A DNA stretch of 64,000 nt from Burkholderiales bacterium (GTDB lineage: Bacteria; Pseudomonadota; Gammaproteobacteria; Burkholderiales; Burkholderiaceae_C), in NCBI GenBank assembly GCA_028872015.1, contig JAGWLO010000004.1, forward strand, positions 21,281 to 85,280, given 5' to 3'. A program made the position numbers and the translations under genes. The notes beneath the pieces were generated by a model. The model was not told the DNA's origin, ran no database searches, and was given only the letters and a program-made list of their open reading frames with translations. The number at the start of each line of letters is the position of its first letter. The stretch's first letter is position 1. Below, piece after piece: positions 55,989-62,808 of the stretch.

Positions 55989-56710
55989 ACCTGATCGAAG
56001 CCGAAGGCCTGCAGACCTACTACGGCAAGAGCCACATCCTGCACGGCGTGGGCCTGGCCGTGCGCGAAGGCGAGATCGTGGCGCTGCTCGGGCGCAACGG
56101 CGCCGGCAAGTCGACCACGCTGCGCAGCCTGATCGGGTTGACGCCGCCGCGCGAAGGCAAGGTGCTCACCTTCGGCCAGGACACCACGGGCTGGCTGCCG
56201 CACCGGGTGGTGGCGCTGGGCGTGGGCTTCGTGCCCGAGGGACGCAAGATCTTCCGCAACCTCACGGTCGACGAGAACCTGCGCGTGCCGATGGACCGGC
56301 CCGGGCCCTGGAACATCGAGCGCGTGTACAAGCTCTTTCCGCGCCTGCTCGAGCGGCAGGTGAACAAGGGCGGGCAACTCTCCGGTGGCGAACAGGAGAT
56401 GCTGGCCATCGCGCGCGCCCTGCTGCTCAACCCCAGGGTGATGATCCTCGACGAGCCCTCGCAGGGACTGGCGCCGCTGATCGTGCGCCAGGTGTTCGAG
56501 GTGATCAAGGCGGCGCGCGGGGAAGGCATGTCGATCCTGCTCGTCGAGCAGAACGTGCGCGCGGCGGTGGAGATCGCCGACCGCGCCTACGTGCTCGAGC
56601 ACGGCAGCATGGCCTACGAGGGCCCGGCGGCCGAGTTCGCCGCCGACGAGGAGCGCGTGCGCGCCCTGGCCGGCGCCAGTGCCGAGAGCTGGGACGACCT
56701 CGACGCTTGA
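55985..56710 (+). CDS. livF: Liv-type ABC transporter ATP-binding protein (LivF family)
   Basis: A 241-residue ATPase, last of the liv operon. Walker A is GRNGAGKSTTLR (about residue 36), followed by the LivF-typical LGVGFVPEGRKIFRNLTVDENL, the signature QLSGGEQEMLAIARAL and Walker B VMILDEPSQGLAPL. The acidic C-terminal tail (AESWDDLDA) is longer than in most LivF proteins. It differs clearly from the partial LivF at the left edge of the window, so the two belong to separate transporters. A regulator gene begins 44 bases downstream on the same strand. Confidence 0.95.
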   Translation: MNLIEAEGLQTYYGKSHILHGVGLAVREGEIVALLGRNGAGKSTTLRSLIGLTPPREGKVLTFGQDTTGWLPHRVVALGVGFVPEGRKIFRNLTVDENLRVPMDRPGPWNIERVYKLFPRLLERQVNKGGQLSGGEQEMLAIARALLLNPRVMILDEPSQGLAPLIVRQVFEVIKAARGEGMSILLVEQNVRAAVEIADRAYVLEHGSMAYEGPAAEFAADEERVRALAGASAESWDDLDA

Positions 56711-56754
56711 GCGAGCCCGTTGCCCGCACCGGCCGGCCTTAGAGTGGCCGCCCC

Positions 56755-57894
56755 ATGAGGCAGCGCGGCGTCCACCTGCAGTACCGGTTCGAGGCCCGGC
56801 CCGACGCCGGCGGCCCCGGCCAGCGCGGCGGCGATCTCGACAACCCGCTGTTCGACCTGCTGCTGGCGCTGCGCGAGCATGGCTCCATCGCGCAGGCCGC
56901 GCGGGCCGGTGGCCAGTCCTACCGCCACCTCTGGGGCGCGCTCAAGCGGTGGGAGCTGCAGCTCGGCCAGCCGCTGGTGCACTGGAACAAGGGCCACGCC
57001 GCGCGCCTGACCCCCTTTGCCGAGCGCCTGCTGTGGGCCGAGACGCAGGCCCGCGCGCGGCTCACGCCGCAGATCGAGGCCCTGCGTGCCGATCTCGAGC
57101 GTGTGCTGGCCGAGGCGCTGGACGGCACCCAGCTGCTGCTGACCGTGTTCGCCAGCCATGACCTGGCACTGCCGCATCTGCGCGATCAGGCGGCCGCCGA
57201 GGGCCTGCATGTGGACCTGCGCTTTGCCGGCAGCGTGGACGCGCTGCGCGCGCTGGCCGCCGGTCGCTGCACGGTGGCGGGCTTCCACGTGCCCGTGGGC
57301 GACCATGGCGGAGCAGTGTTCACGCGCCAGCTCAAGCCGCTGTTGCGGCCCGGCCGTCACAAGCTCATGGGTTGCAGCCGCCGCCGGCAGGGGCTGATCG
57401 TGGCCGCCGGCAACCCGCTGGCCCTGGCCGGGCTGGCCGATGCCGCCACCGCCGCGGCGCGGGGCGCGCGCTTCGTCGCCCGCCAGGCCGGCTCGGGCAC
57501 GCGGCTGCTGCTCGAGCACCTGTGCCAGGCGGCCGGCATCCCGCAGGCGGCGCTGCTGGCCGGCGGCGCGGCGGCCGAAGACAGCCACCTCGCGGTGGCC
57601 GCCGCGGTGGCCAGCGGCAGCGCCGAGGTCGGCCTGGGCATCGAGGCCGCGGCCCAGCAGTTCGGCCTGGGTTTCGTACCGCTGGTGGAGGAGGACTACT
57701 TCCTGGTCTGCCTGCGCCAGGCGCTGGACGAGCCGCCGCTGCGGGCGCTGCGGCGGCTGCTGCAGGGCCCGGGCTGGCGCAGCGCGCTGCAGGCGCTGCC
57801 CGGCTATGCCGCGGTGCACAGCGGCGAGGTGCTTTCGTTGACGCAGGCGCTGCCCTGGTGGCGCTTCCGCACGCCGCGCCAGGTGCCGGCCTGA
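56755..57894 (+). CDS. ModE-like winged-helix regulator with PBP-like sensor domain
   Basis: A 379-residue regulator. The N-terminal winged helix (about 25-110) resembles ModE (NPLFDLLLALREHGSIAQAARAGGQSYRHLWGALKRWE), but instead of Mop molybdate-binding domains the C-terminal 250 residues form a periplasmic-binding-protein-like domain (LLLTVFASHDLALPHL; GNPLALAGL; FVARQAGSGTRLLLEHL; GSAEVGLGIEAAAQQFGLGF). Such fusions are found near molybdenum-enzyme genes and are thought to sense molybdate, tungstate or cofactor-related ligands. Here it lies between the liv operon and, convergently, mobA, in the middle of two formate dehydrogenase loci. A TAGAGT box is nine bases before the ATG. The target is not shown by sequence; the formate genes are likely. 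Confidence 0.85.
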   Translation: MRQRGVHLQYRFEARPDAGGPGQRGGDLDNPLFDLLLALREHGSIAQAARAGGQSYRHLWGALKRWELQLGQPLVHWNKGHAARLTPFAERLLWAETQARARLTPQIEALRADLERVLAEALDGTQLLLTVFASHDLALPHLRDQAAAEGLHVDLRFAGSVDALRALAAGRCTVAGFHVPVGDHGGAVFTRQLKPLLRPGRHKLMGCSRRRQGLIVAAGNPLALAGLADAATAAARGARFVARQAGSGTRLLLEHLCQAAGIPQAALLAGGAAAEDSHLAVAAAVASGSAEVGLGIEAAAQQFGLGFVPLVEEDYFLVCLRQALDEPPLRALRRLLQGPGWRSALQALPGYAAVHSGEVLSLTQALPWWRFRTPRQVPA

Positions 57895-57934
57895 ACGGCG
57901 GCGCCGGTACGGTGCCACGCCGGCACCGCGCGCA

Positions 57935-58534
57935 CTACGGCGCCTGCAGGCGCTGCAGCTCGGCCGCGGTGTTGGCGTTGAAGAACGCGGCCGCGTCCTC
58001 GAACGCCACCACGGCGCAGCGGTGCTGCGCGGTCCAGCGGTCGATCTTGCGCTGGCCGCCCTGCAGGTAGGCCACCAGGCTCTCGATCAGCGACGAGCGC
58101 AGCAGGCAGAACACCGGCTGCGGCTGCAGCAGGCCGTGCTCGTGCGTGGCCGCCATCGCGATCTCGGCGTCTTCGGCGTGCAGCGCCTGCGCCAGCCGGG
58201 CGACGAGATCGGCGGGAAAGTCGGGCGTGTCGCAGGGCACGCTGGCCAGGTACGGTGTCTCGCAATGCTCCAGCCCCGCCAGCAGCCCGGCCAGCGGGCC
58301 GGGGTAGTCGGCCAGCGGGTCGGGCCACACCGGCACGCCCATGCTTTCGTAGGCAGCCAGGTTGCGGTTGGCGTTGATCATCGCCTGGCCCACCTGCGGC
58401 TGCAGGCGCAGCAGCGCGTGCAGCGCCAGCGGCAGGCCGCGGTGATTCTGCAGCCCCTTGTCGACGCCGCCCATGCGGCTGCCGCGGCCGCCGGCCAGGA
58501 CCAGGCCGGTGATGTCGCCCCGATCGATCGCCAT
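57935..58534 (-). CDS. mobA: Molybdenum cofactor guanylyltransferase
   Basis: A 199-residue nucleotidyltransferase that adds GMP to molybdopterin, producing the bis-MGD cofactor needed by both formate dehydrogenases here. The N-terminal signature is [19 protein letters not shown] (about residues 10-28), with the GTP-binding LAGG and the lysine, followed by the acidic metal-binding segments [20 protein letters not shown] and [10 protein letters not shown]. All expected motifs are present. It is the last gene of a five-gene operon (DUF3305, DUF3306, polyferredoxin, chaperone, mobA), starting one base after the stop of the TorD-type gene. Confidence 0.96.
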   Translation of the reverse strand: MAIDRGDITGLVLAGGRGSRMGGVDKGLQNHRGLPLALHALLRLQPQVGQAMINANRNLAAYESMGVPVWPDPLADYPGPLAGLLAGLEHCETPYLASVPCDTPDFPADLVARLAQALHAEDAEIAMAATHEHGLLQPQPVFCLLRSSLIESLVAYLQGGQRKIDRWTAQHRCAVVAFEDAAAFFNANTAAELQRLQAP

Positions 58535-58535
58535 C

Positions 58536-59162
58536 TCAAATCTCCAGCAGGTCGAAGCCCTGCGTCTCGACCTGCATGAAGGCGTGGGTGAGGGCGGCGA
58601 CGGCGCGCCAGAGCCCGGCGCGCGGGTGCGCCTGCACGGCGTCGCAGCAGGCCTCGACCCAGGGCTGCAGGTGGTTGCGGAAGAAGCGGCGCTGGCGCTC
58701 GAGGTTGCACACCGCGGCGTCGTCGCCGGCGATCAGGTAGCGCATCACCTCGAAGCCGTAGGCGATGTGGTCTTCGGTCTCCAGCGCGGCGGCGTCGCGC
58801 GCCAGCCCCAGCGCGGCCAGCTCGGTGCGCAGCGCCGCCAGCGGCCGCTCGTTCAGGAAGCCGCTGAGGTAGTACGAGCCGTACACCAGCACCTCGGGCT
58901 TGCCGATGCCGTGGAACAGCGCGTCGTGCTCGGCCGCGGCGGCCTGCGGCGTGGTGCCGCGCAGCGCCGCCACCAGTGCTTCCCAGGGCGGCTGCAGCGT
59001 GGCGCCGGGCTCCGCGGCCTGCGTCACCGCCACCCTGAACTGCGCCAGCAGCGCCGCGTCGGGCGGGGCCAGCCACAGCTGCGCCAGCAGGCCGTACAGC
59101 TCGGCGCGGGCCAACTCTTCGTGCTCGCCGGCGAGGCTGAGCGTGACGGGGCGTACGGTCAT
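58536..59162 (-). CDS. TorD-family molybdoenzyme maturation chaperone
   Basis: A 208-residue all-helical protein of the TorD/DmsD/NarJ family. Segments [20 protein letters not shown] near the N-terminus, [18 protein letters not shown] in the middle and [15 protein letters not shown] follow the conserved helical pattern (an E-P-D/H-I-A core with DHIA-type residues). These chaperones bind the Tat signal and hold the apo-enzyme until cofactor insertion. The likely client is the Tat-type formate dehydrogenase encoded divergently at 62809. The ATG at 59162 overlaps the polyferredoxin stop (ATGA). mobA follows after one base, linking client maturation with cofactor supply. Confidence 0.9.
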   Translation of the reverse strand: MTVRPVTLSLAGEHEELARAELYGLLAQLWLAPPDAALLAQFRVAVTQAAEPGATLQPPWEALVAALRGTTPQAAAAEHDALFHGIGKPEVLVYGSYYLSGFLNERPLAALRTELAALGLARDAAALETEDHIAYGFEVMRYLIAGDDAAVCNLERQRRFFRNHLQPWVEACCDAVQAHPRAGLWRAVAALTHAFMQVETQGFDLLEI

Positions 59163-61363
59163 GGGTCGGTGATGCGGATCTCGCGGGCGCTGGTGTGGAT
59201 GTCGATCACGCGGCAGTCGCCGCACATCTTCAGGCGCTCGGCCGCCGCACCCTGGAAGGCGGCGTGCCCGGCCAGCCTGGTGATCATGTTCTCGACCGCG
59301 CGCAGCGTGCCGAAGGGCTTGCTGCAGCGCACGCAGCGGTAGGGCGCCATCTCGGCCAGCACGCGCGGGGCCTTGCGCGCCTTGCCGCCGTCGGCCAGCC
59401 ACAGCCGCGGCTGCAGCGCGATGGCGCCCTCGGGGCAGGTGCTGGCGCACAGGCCGCACTGGACGCAGTTCTTCTCGATGAACTTGAGCTGCGGCTGGTC
59501 GGGGTTGTCGGCCAGCGCCGCCGCCGGGCAGGCGCCGACGCAGCTCAGGCACAGCGTGCACTTGCCGCCGTCGACGACGAGCGTGCCCCAGGGTGCACCG
59601 GCCGCGGGCAGGGCGATGGCCTCGGGTGCGTTCGGCGCCTGCGCCAGCAGGTGCTCCAGCGCCAGCTCGAGCGTGGCGCGCTTGTCGGCCTGCGCCGCAA
59701 AGGTGGCGGGCTGGCGCACCCCCGGCGCAGGCGCGGCCTGCAGCGAGGCGTCGAGAGCGGCCAGTTCCTGCTGTGGATCCCGGCCCGGGCCGGCCTCGAT
59801 CAGGCGCAGGTGCCCGGCCCCGTAGCCCAGCCCGTCCAGCAACGCGTTGCCGACGGCCATCTGTTCGGCCAGGGCGCGGCGGTACTCGGGCGCCTCCTCG
59901 GTGGTGAGCAGCACCCACACCTGGCTCGCGCCCTGGGCGATGGCGGCCAGCCAGAGGTCCAGGCCCACGCTGGCGGTGTGCCACAGCGGCACGGGCAGCA
60001 CGCGCGCCGGCAGGCCGCGCAGGGCGGGCCGCCCGCGGCCGGCGCCCGCACGCGCGGCGCGGCCCAGCTCGGCCACCTGCCGGCTGCCGGCGCCTTCGCT
60101 GTGCAGCAGCAGCACGGCATCGCGCCCGCCGGCGCGGGCATAGGTGGTCAGCAGCGTGCGCAGGCGCCGGCCCTGGTCCACCGTGCCCGGGTAGGCATAG
60201 CTCATCGCCCCGGTGGGGCACACCGTGCTGCAGGCCCCGCAGCCCACGCACAGGTGCGGCTCGACGATCACGCCCGTCGGCTGCCCCGGCGTCTTGCCCT
60301 TGCGCGAGGCATCGCTGCGGATGGCCTGGGCCGAGCACACCTCGATGCAGGCGTTGCAGCCGATCTGCTCGTTGCGGCTGTGGGCGCAAAGCTTGGCCTG
60401 CCAGCGGAAGAAGCGCGGCTTTTCGAACTCGCCGGTGAGGTCGCGCAGCGCCTGCACGGCGTCGCGCAGGGCAGCCTCGCCGGCCCCGGCCGCAACGTGG
60501 CAGTAGCCCTGCGGCGGCTGGTGCATCGCGAATGCCGGCTGCGGCTGCAGGTCGAGCACCAGATCGAAGGCCTCCCGGTGCCGGATCGCCGGGCGGCCGA
60601 AGTCGATCGCGCCGGCGGCCTCGCACAGGCGCACGCATTCGCGGTGGCTCTGGCAGGCTGCCAGGTCGATCTGGTAGTCCAGGCCGATCGCGCCCTCGGG
60701 GCAGGCGTCGACGCAGGCGTTGCAGCGCGTGCACAGGTCGAGGTCGATCGGGTTGCCGCTGGCCCATTCGGCCTCGAAGGCGCCGAGCCAGCCGCGCAGC
60801 TGCAAAAGCCGGCCATGGTGGGTGGCGCGGGCATGCTCCTGGGCCAGCGTGCCGCCCGGCTCGGTGACCAGCACGCTCACGCTCAGGCGATCGGCCAGCA
60901 GCGTGGCGGCGCGCTCGGCCGCCGCCGCGCCACCGATGACGATGCAGCGGCCGGCCGAGCGGTAGCCGACGGTGGGCACGGGCTCGGGCGGCGGCAGTTG
61001 CGCGGCGGCGATCAGGGCCGCGATCTTGGGCGTGGGCGCGGCGGTATCGCGCGACCAGCCGGCGGTCTCGCGGATGTTGACGAAGTGGATCGGCCGCTGC
61101 GTCACCGGCGCGGCGCCCTCGGTGGCGTCGTTCAGCTCGATGAACAGCCGTTGCTCCTGCGTGCAGGCCACCAGCAGCGGCTCGCCGCTGGCCGCGGTCT
61201 CGCGGGCCGCACGCTGGAAGGCCGGCGCCTCACGCCGGCACAGCAGTGTGTGCACCGTCTCCAGCCCGTCAACGCGGGTCTGTGCCGAGCCCGTCAGGGC
61301 CTGGCGCAGCGCCGGGGCCGACAGCGCCATCGTCCGGTTGCAGTTGCAGATCAGGGTCTTCAT
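59159..61363 (-). CDS. Multi-cluster 4Fe-4S polyferredoxin of the formate dehydrogenase locus
   Basis: A 734-residue cytoplasmic iron-sulfur protein. After an N-terminal domain beginning MKTLICNCNRTM, at least four classic CxxCxxCxxxCP clusters are visible: CTRCNACVDACP (about residue 200), CVGCGACSTVCP, CTLCLSCVGACP and CVQCGLCASTCP. Further cysteine groups lie at CQSHRECVRLC and CNACIEVC, and a CVRC...CGDC pair lies near the C-terminus. Between the two cluster sets is a region without cysteines (about 400-560) that may be a degenerate nucleotide- or subunit-binding domain. Homologues lie beside Tat-type formate dehydrogenases in beta-proteobacteria; a role in electron transfer from formate is likely but not proven. 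The start (61363) lies 95 bases inside the preceding DUF3306 gene. Confidence 0.9.
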   Translation of the reverse strand: MKTLICNCNRTMALSAPALRQALTGSAQTRVDGLETVHTLLCRREAPAFQRAARETAASGEPLLVACTQEQRLFIELNDATEGAAPVTQRPIHFVNIRETAGWSRDTAAPTPKIAALIAAAQLPPPEPVPTVGYRSAGRCIVIGGAAAAERAATLLADRLSVSVLVTEPGGTLAQEHARATHHGRLLQLRGWLGAFEAEWASGNPIDLDLCTRCNACVDACPEGAIGLDYQIDLAACQSHRECVRLCEAAGAIDFGRPAIRHREAFDLVLDLQPQPAFAMHQPPQGYCHVAAGAGEAALRDAVQALRDLTGEFEKPRFFRWQAKLCAHSRNEQIGCNACIEVCSAQAIRSDASRKGKTPGQPTGVIVEPHLCVGCGACSTVCPTGAMSYAYPGTVDQGRRLRTLLTTYARAGGRDAVLLLHSEGAGSRQVAELGRAARAGAGRGRPALRGLPARVLPVPLWHTASVGLDLWLAAIAQGASQVWVLLTTEEAPEYRRALAEQMAVGNALLDGLGYGAGHLRLIEAGPGRDPQQELAALDASLQAAPAPGVRQPATFAAQADKRATLELALEHLLAQAPNAPEAIALPAAGAPWGTLVVDGGKCTLCLSCVGACPAAALADNPDQPQLKFIEKNCVQCGLCASTCPEGAIALQPRLWLADGGKARKAPRVLAEMAPYRCVRCSKPFGTLRAVENMITRLAGHAAFQGAAAERLKMCGDCRVIDIHTSAREIRITDP

Positions 61364-61817
61364 CGGTGGGGTCGGGGTCGGGCGGCAGGGGCTGGGCAGC
61401 GGGTGGATCGGCAGGCGCAGCCTGCGGCGGGGCGGCCTCCTGGCCGCCGTCGAGCAGGCCCAGCCTCTGCGACTGCGCCATCCGCTGCAGCATGCCGGCG
61501 GGCAGCGGGTCGGGCTGGCTGTAGTCGTCGACGTAGATGTCCAGACCGTCCATGACGTTGAAGCGCGGGTCGGTGAAGAGCCGGCCCAGCGCCGCATTGC
61601 GCACCTCGGGCGCGACGCCGCGGCCGATGAAGGGCGCGTAGTCGGAGTCGTGCGCCAGTTGCGCCACGTCGGCCAGCGTGGGCGGCGGTGGCGGCTCGCC
61701 GGGCGGCGCCGCGGCTGACAGGGCAGTCGCGGGAGCGGGCGTGACGTTGGCGGCGGCGTCCGGCGCGGGCGCGCGGCGGCCCCAGCGCTGGAAGAAGTTC
61801 GGCTCGTGCCCGGCCAT
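61269..61817 (-). CDS. DUF3306 domain-containing protein
   Basis: A 182-residue protein. It starts with FFQRWGRR, has a Pro/Ala-rich linker and then the DUF3306 core: DYAPFIGRGVAPEVRNAALGRLFTDPRFNVMDGLDIYVDDYSQPDPLP, which matches the family pattern of a short helical domain. The C-terminal 60 residues are Pro/Asp/Gly-rich and probably disordered, and this tail is encoded by the 95 bases that overlap the polyferredoxin gene in another frame. DUF3306 proteins occur only with DUF3305 and formate dehydrogenase genes; the role is unknown, presumably in assembly. It starts 12 bases after the DUF3305 gene. Confidence 0.85.
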   Translation of the reverse strand: MAGHEPNFFQRWGRRAPAPDAAANVTPAPATALSAAAPPGEPPPPPTLADVAQLAHDSDYAPFIGRGVAPEVRNAALGRLFTDPRFNVMDGLDIYVDDYSQPDPLPAGMLQRMAQSQRLGLLDGGQEAAPPQAAPADPPAAQPLPPDPDPTDEDPDLQLQPDDGAVGPGAAPGPDGLGTDPR

Positions 61818-61829
61818 CGGGTTGCCGCC

Positions 61830-62309
61830 TCAACGCTCGTCCGGGGCCTGGAACGAGGCCGGACGGCGGCGCCTTCGAGGCTCGGACCGGGGGTGTGCCT
61901 GGGCGAACGCGGCCAGCCAGCTGACCAGCTCGGGCGGCAGCGGCAGGCTGTCCACGCGTTCCTGGGCGTCGAGCAGGCGGCCGGCCTCGTGGTAGGACAG
62001 GGTCACGCGCTCGGGCCAGGCGCGCGCCGGGTCGTCGTCGGCCACGCGCCACAGGACGAACCAGGCCGGTGCGCCCGAATCGAGGTTGAGCTGGTAGCCC
62101 TCGGCCTCGTCGCTGAACAGCGTCACGCTCAGCCCCGGGTGCAGGAAGATGGCGTGCCGGCCGTCGTCGCGCAGCGTGCGCGGCGCGGCGCCGAAGTCGC
62201 CGTCGTCGGTCACCACCTGGGTGACGCGGAAACGCCAATCCTCCCAGCGGTTGGGCTGGCATTCGCGCTCGATCTGCACGGCAACGCGCAAGGTGGGGCG
62301 GGGGTCCAA
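61830..62309 (-). CDS. DUF3305 domain-containing protein
   Basis: A 159-residue cytoplasmic protein of the DUF3305 family. The pattern VAVQIERECQPNRWEDWRFRV at the N-terminus and FLHPGLSVTLFSDEAEGYQLNLDSGAPAWFVLWR in the middle are characteristic: these proteins have a beta-rich fold and always accompany DUF3306 and formate dehydrogenase genes. The C-terminus is strongly basic (SEPRRRRRPAS). It is the first gene of the minus-strand operon that ends with mobA. The function is unknown. Its start is divergent from the Tat-signal gene with 169 bases between, which must contain both promoters. Confidence 0.87.
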   Translation of the reverse strand: MDPRPTLRVAVQIERECQPNRWEDWRFRVTQVVTDDGDFGAAPRTLRDDGRHAIFLHPGLSVTLFSDEAEGYQLNLDSGAPAWFVLWRVADDDPARAWPERVTLSYHEAGRLLDAQERVDSLPLPPELVSWLAAFAQAHPRSEPRRRRRPASFQAPDER

Positions 62310-62445
62310 GGCGGGGCGTCCGGAGGTGCGTCAGCTGCCGAGTGTAGGTCGCTCCCGGTGGCCTGCCGGGCGGTCGAAGGTGGTCGAAGGCGCGGTTCAC
62401 CCTGAGGCGGCGCATCCCCAAATCGGGTATGGTCTGCGTGGCATA

Positions 62446-62465
62446 GGCAAGCGCATCCGCTTGCC
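62446..62465 (+). promoter_or_regulatory. Hairpin directly abutting the ribosome-binding site of the Tat-signal gene
   Basis: GGCAAGCG-CATC-CGCTTGCC is a perfect 8-bp stem with a 4-base loop. The Shine-Dalgarno AGGAG (62466-62470) follows without a gap, nine bases before the ATG at 62479 (spacer 62471-62478). Protein or ligand binding here could control translation of the formate dehydrogenase genes; as DNA it could also be an operator. Confidence 0.55.
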
Positions 62466-62478
62466 AGGAGCTGGGCAC

Positions 62479-62730
62479 ATGAAGATGGAACCACTCAAGG
62501 CCCCGGCAGCGGCCGCGGCACCCGAGGGCGGGCTTTCGCGCCGACGTCTGTTTGCCGCCGGTGCCGGCACCGCCGGTGCGCTGGCCGCGGCTGCGGTGCT
62601 GCGGCCCCGCGGCGCCGCGCCGGCGCCGGCGGCCGCACTGGCCGCAGCCGCCACCGGACCCGAGGCCGCGGCCGAGGGCTACCGGCTCAGCGACCACATC
62701 CAGCGCTACTACCGCACGACACGGCTCTGA
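62479..62730 (+). CDS. Formate dehydrogenase region Tat-target small protein
   Basis: An 83-residue protein with a twin-arginine signal (LSRRRLFAAGAGTAGALAAAAV) and a short Ala-rich mature part ending in EGYRLSDHIQRYYRTTRL. The conserved YRxSxHIxxYYxTxR C-terminus identifies the small 'formate dehydrogenase region Tat target' family, which always precedes Tat-type formate dehydrogenase genes. It may be a small subunit or an assembly factor; the function is not established. The ATG at 62479 has an AGGAG site and the hairpin described at 62446. The dehydrogenase gene begins 78 bases downstream on the same strand. Confidence 0.9.
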   Translation: MKMEPLKAPAAAAAPEGGLSRRRLFAAGAGTAGALAAAAVLRPRGAAPAPAAALAAAATGPEAAAEGYRLSDHIQRYYRTTRL

Positions 62731-62808
62731 GCGCGCAGGCGCCGGACCACGCCCGCAGACCGGCCCGCTGCGACGCCCCGGCCTCTCCCCATCCCCGAGG
62801 ATCCGTCC

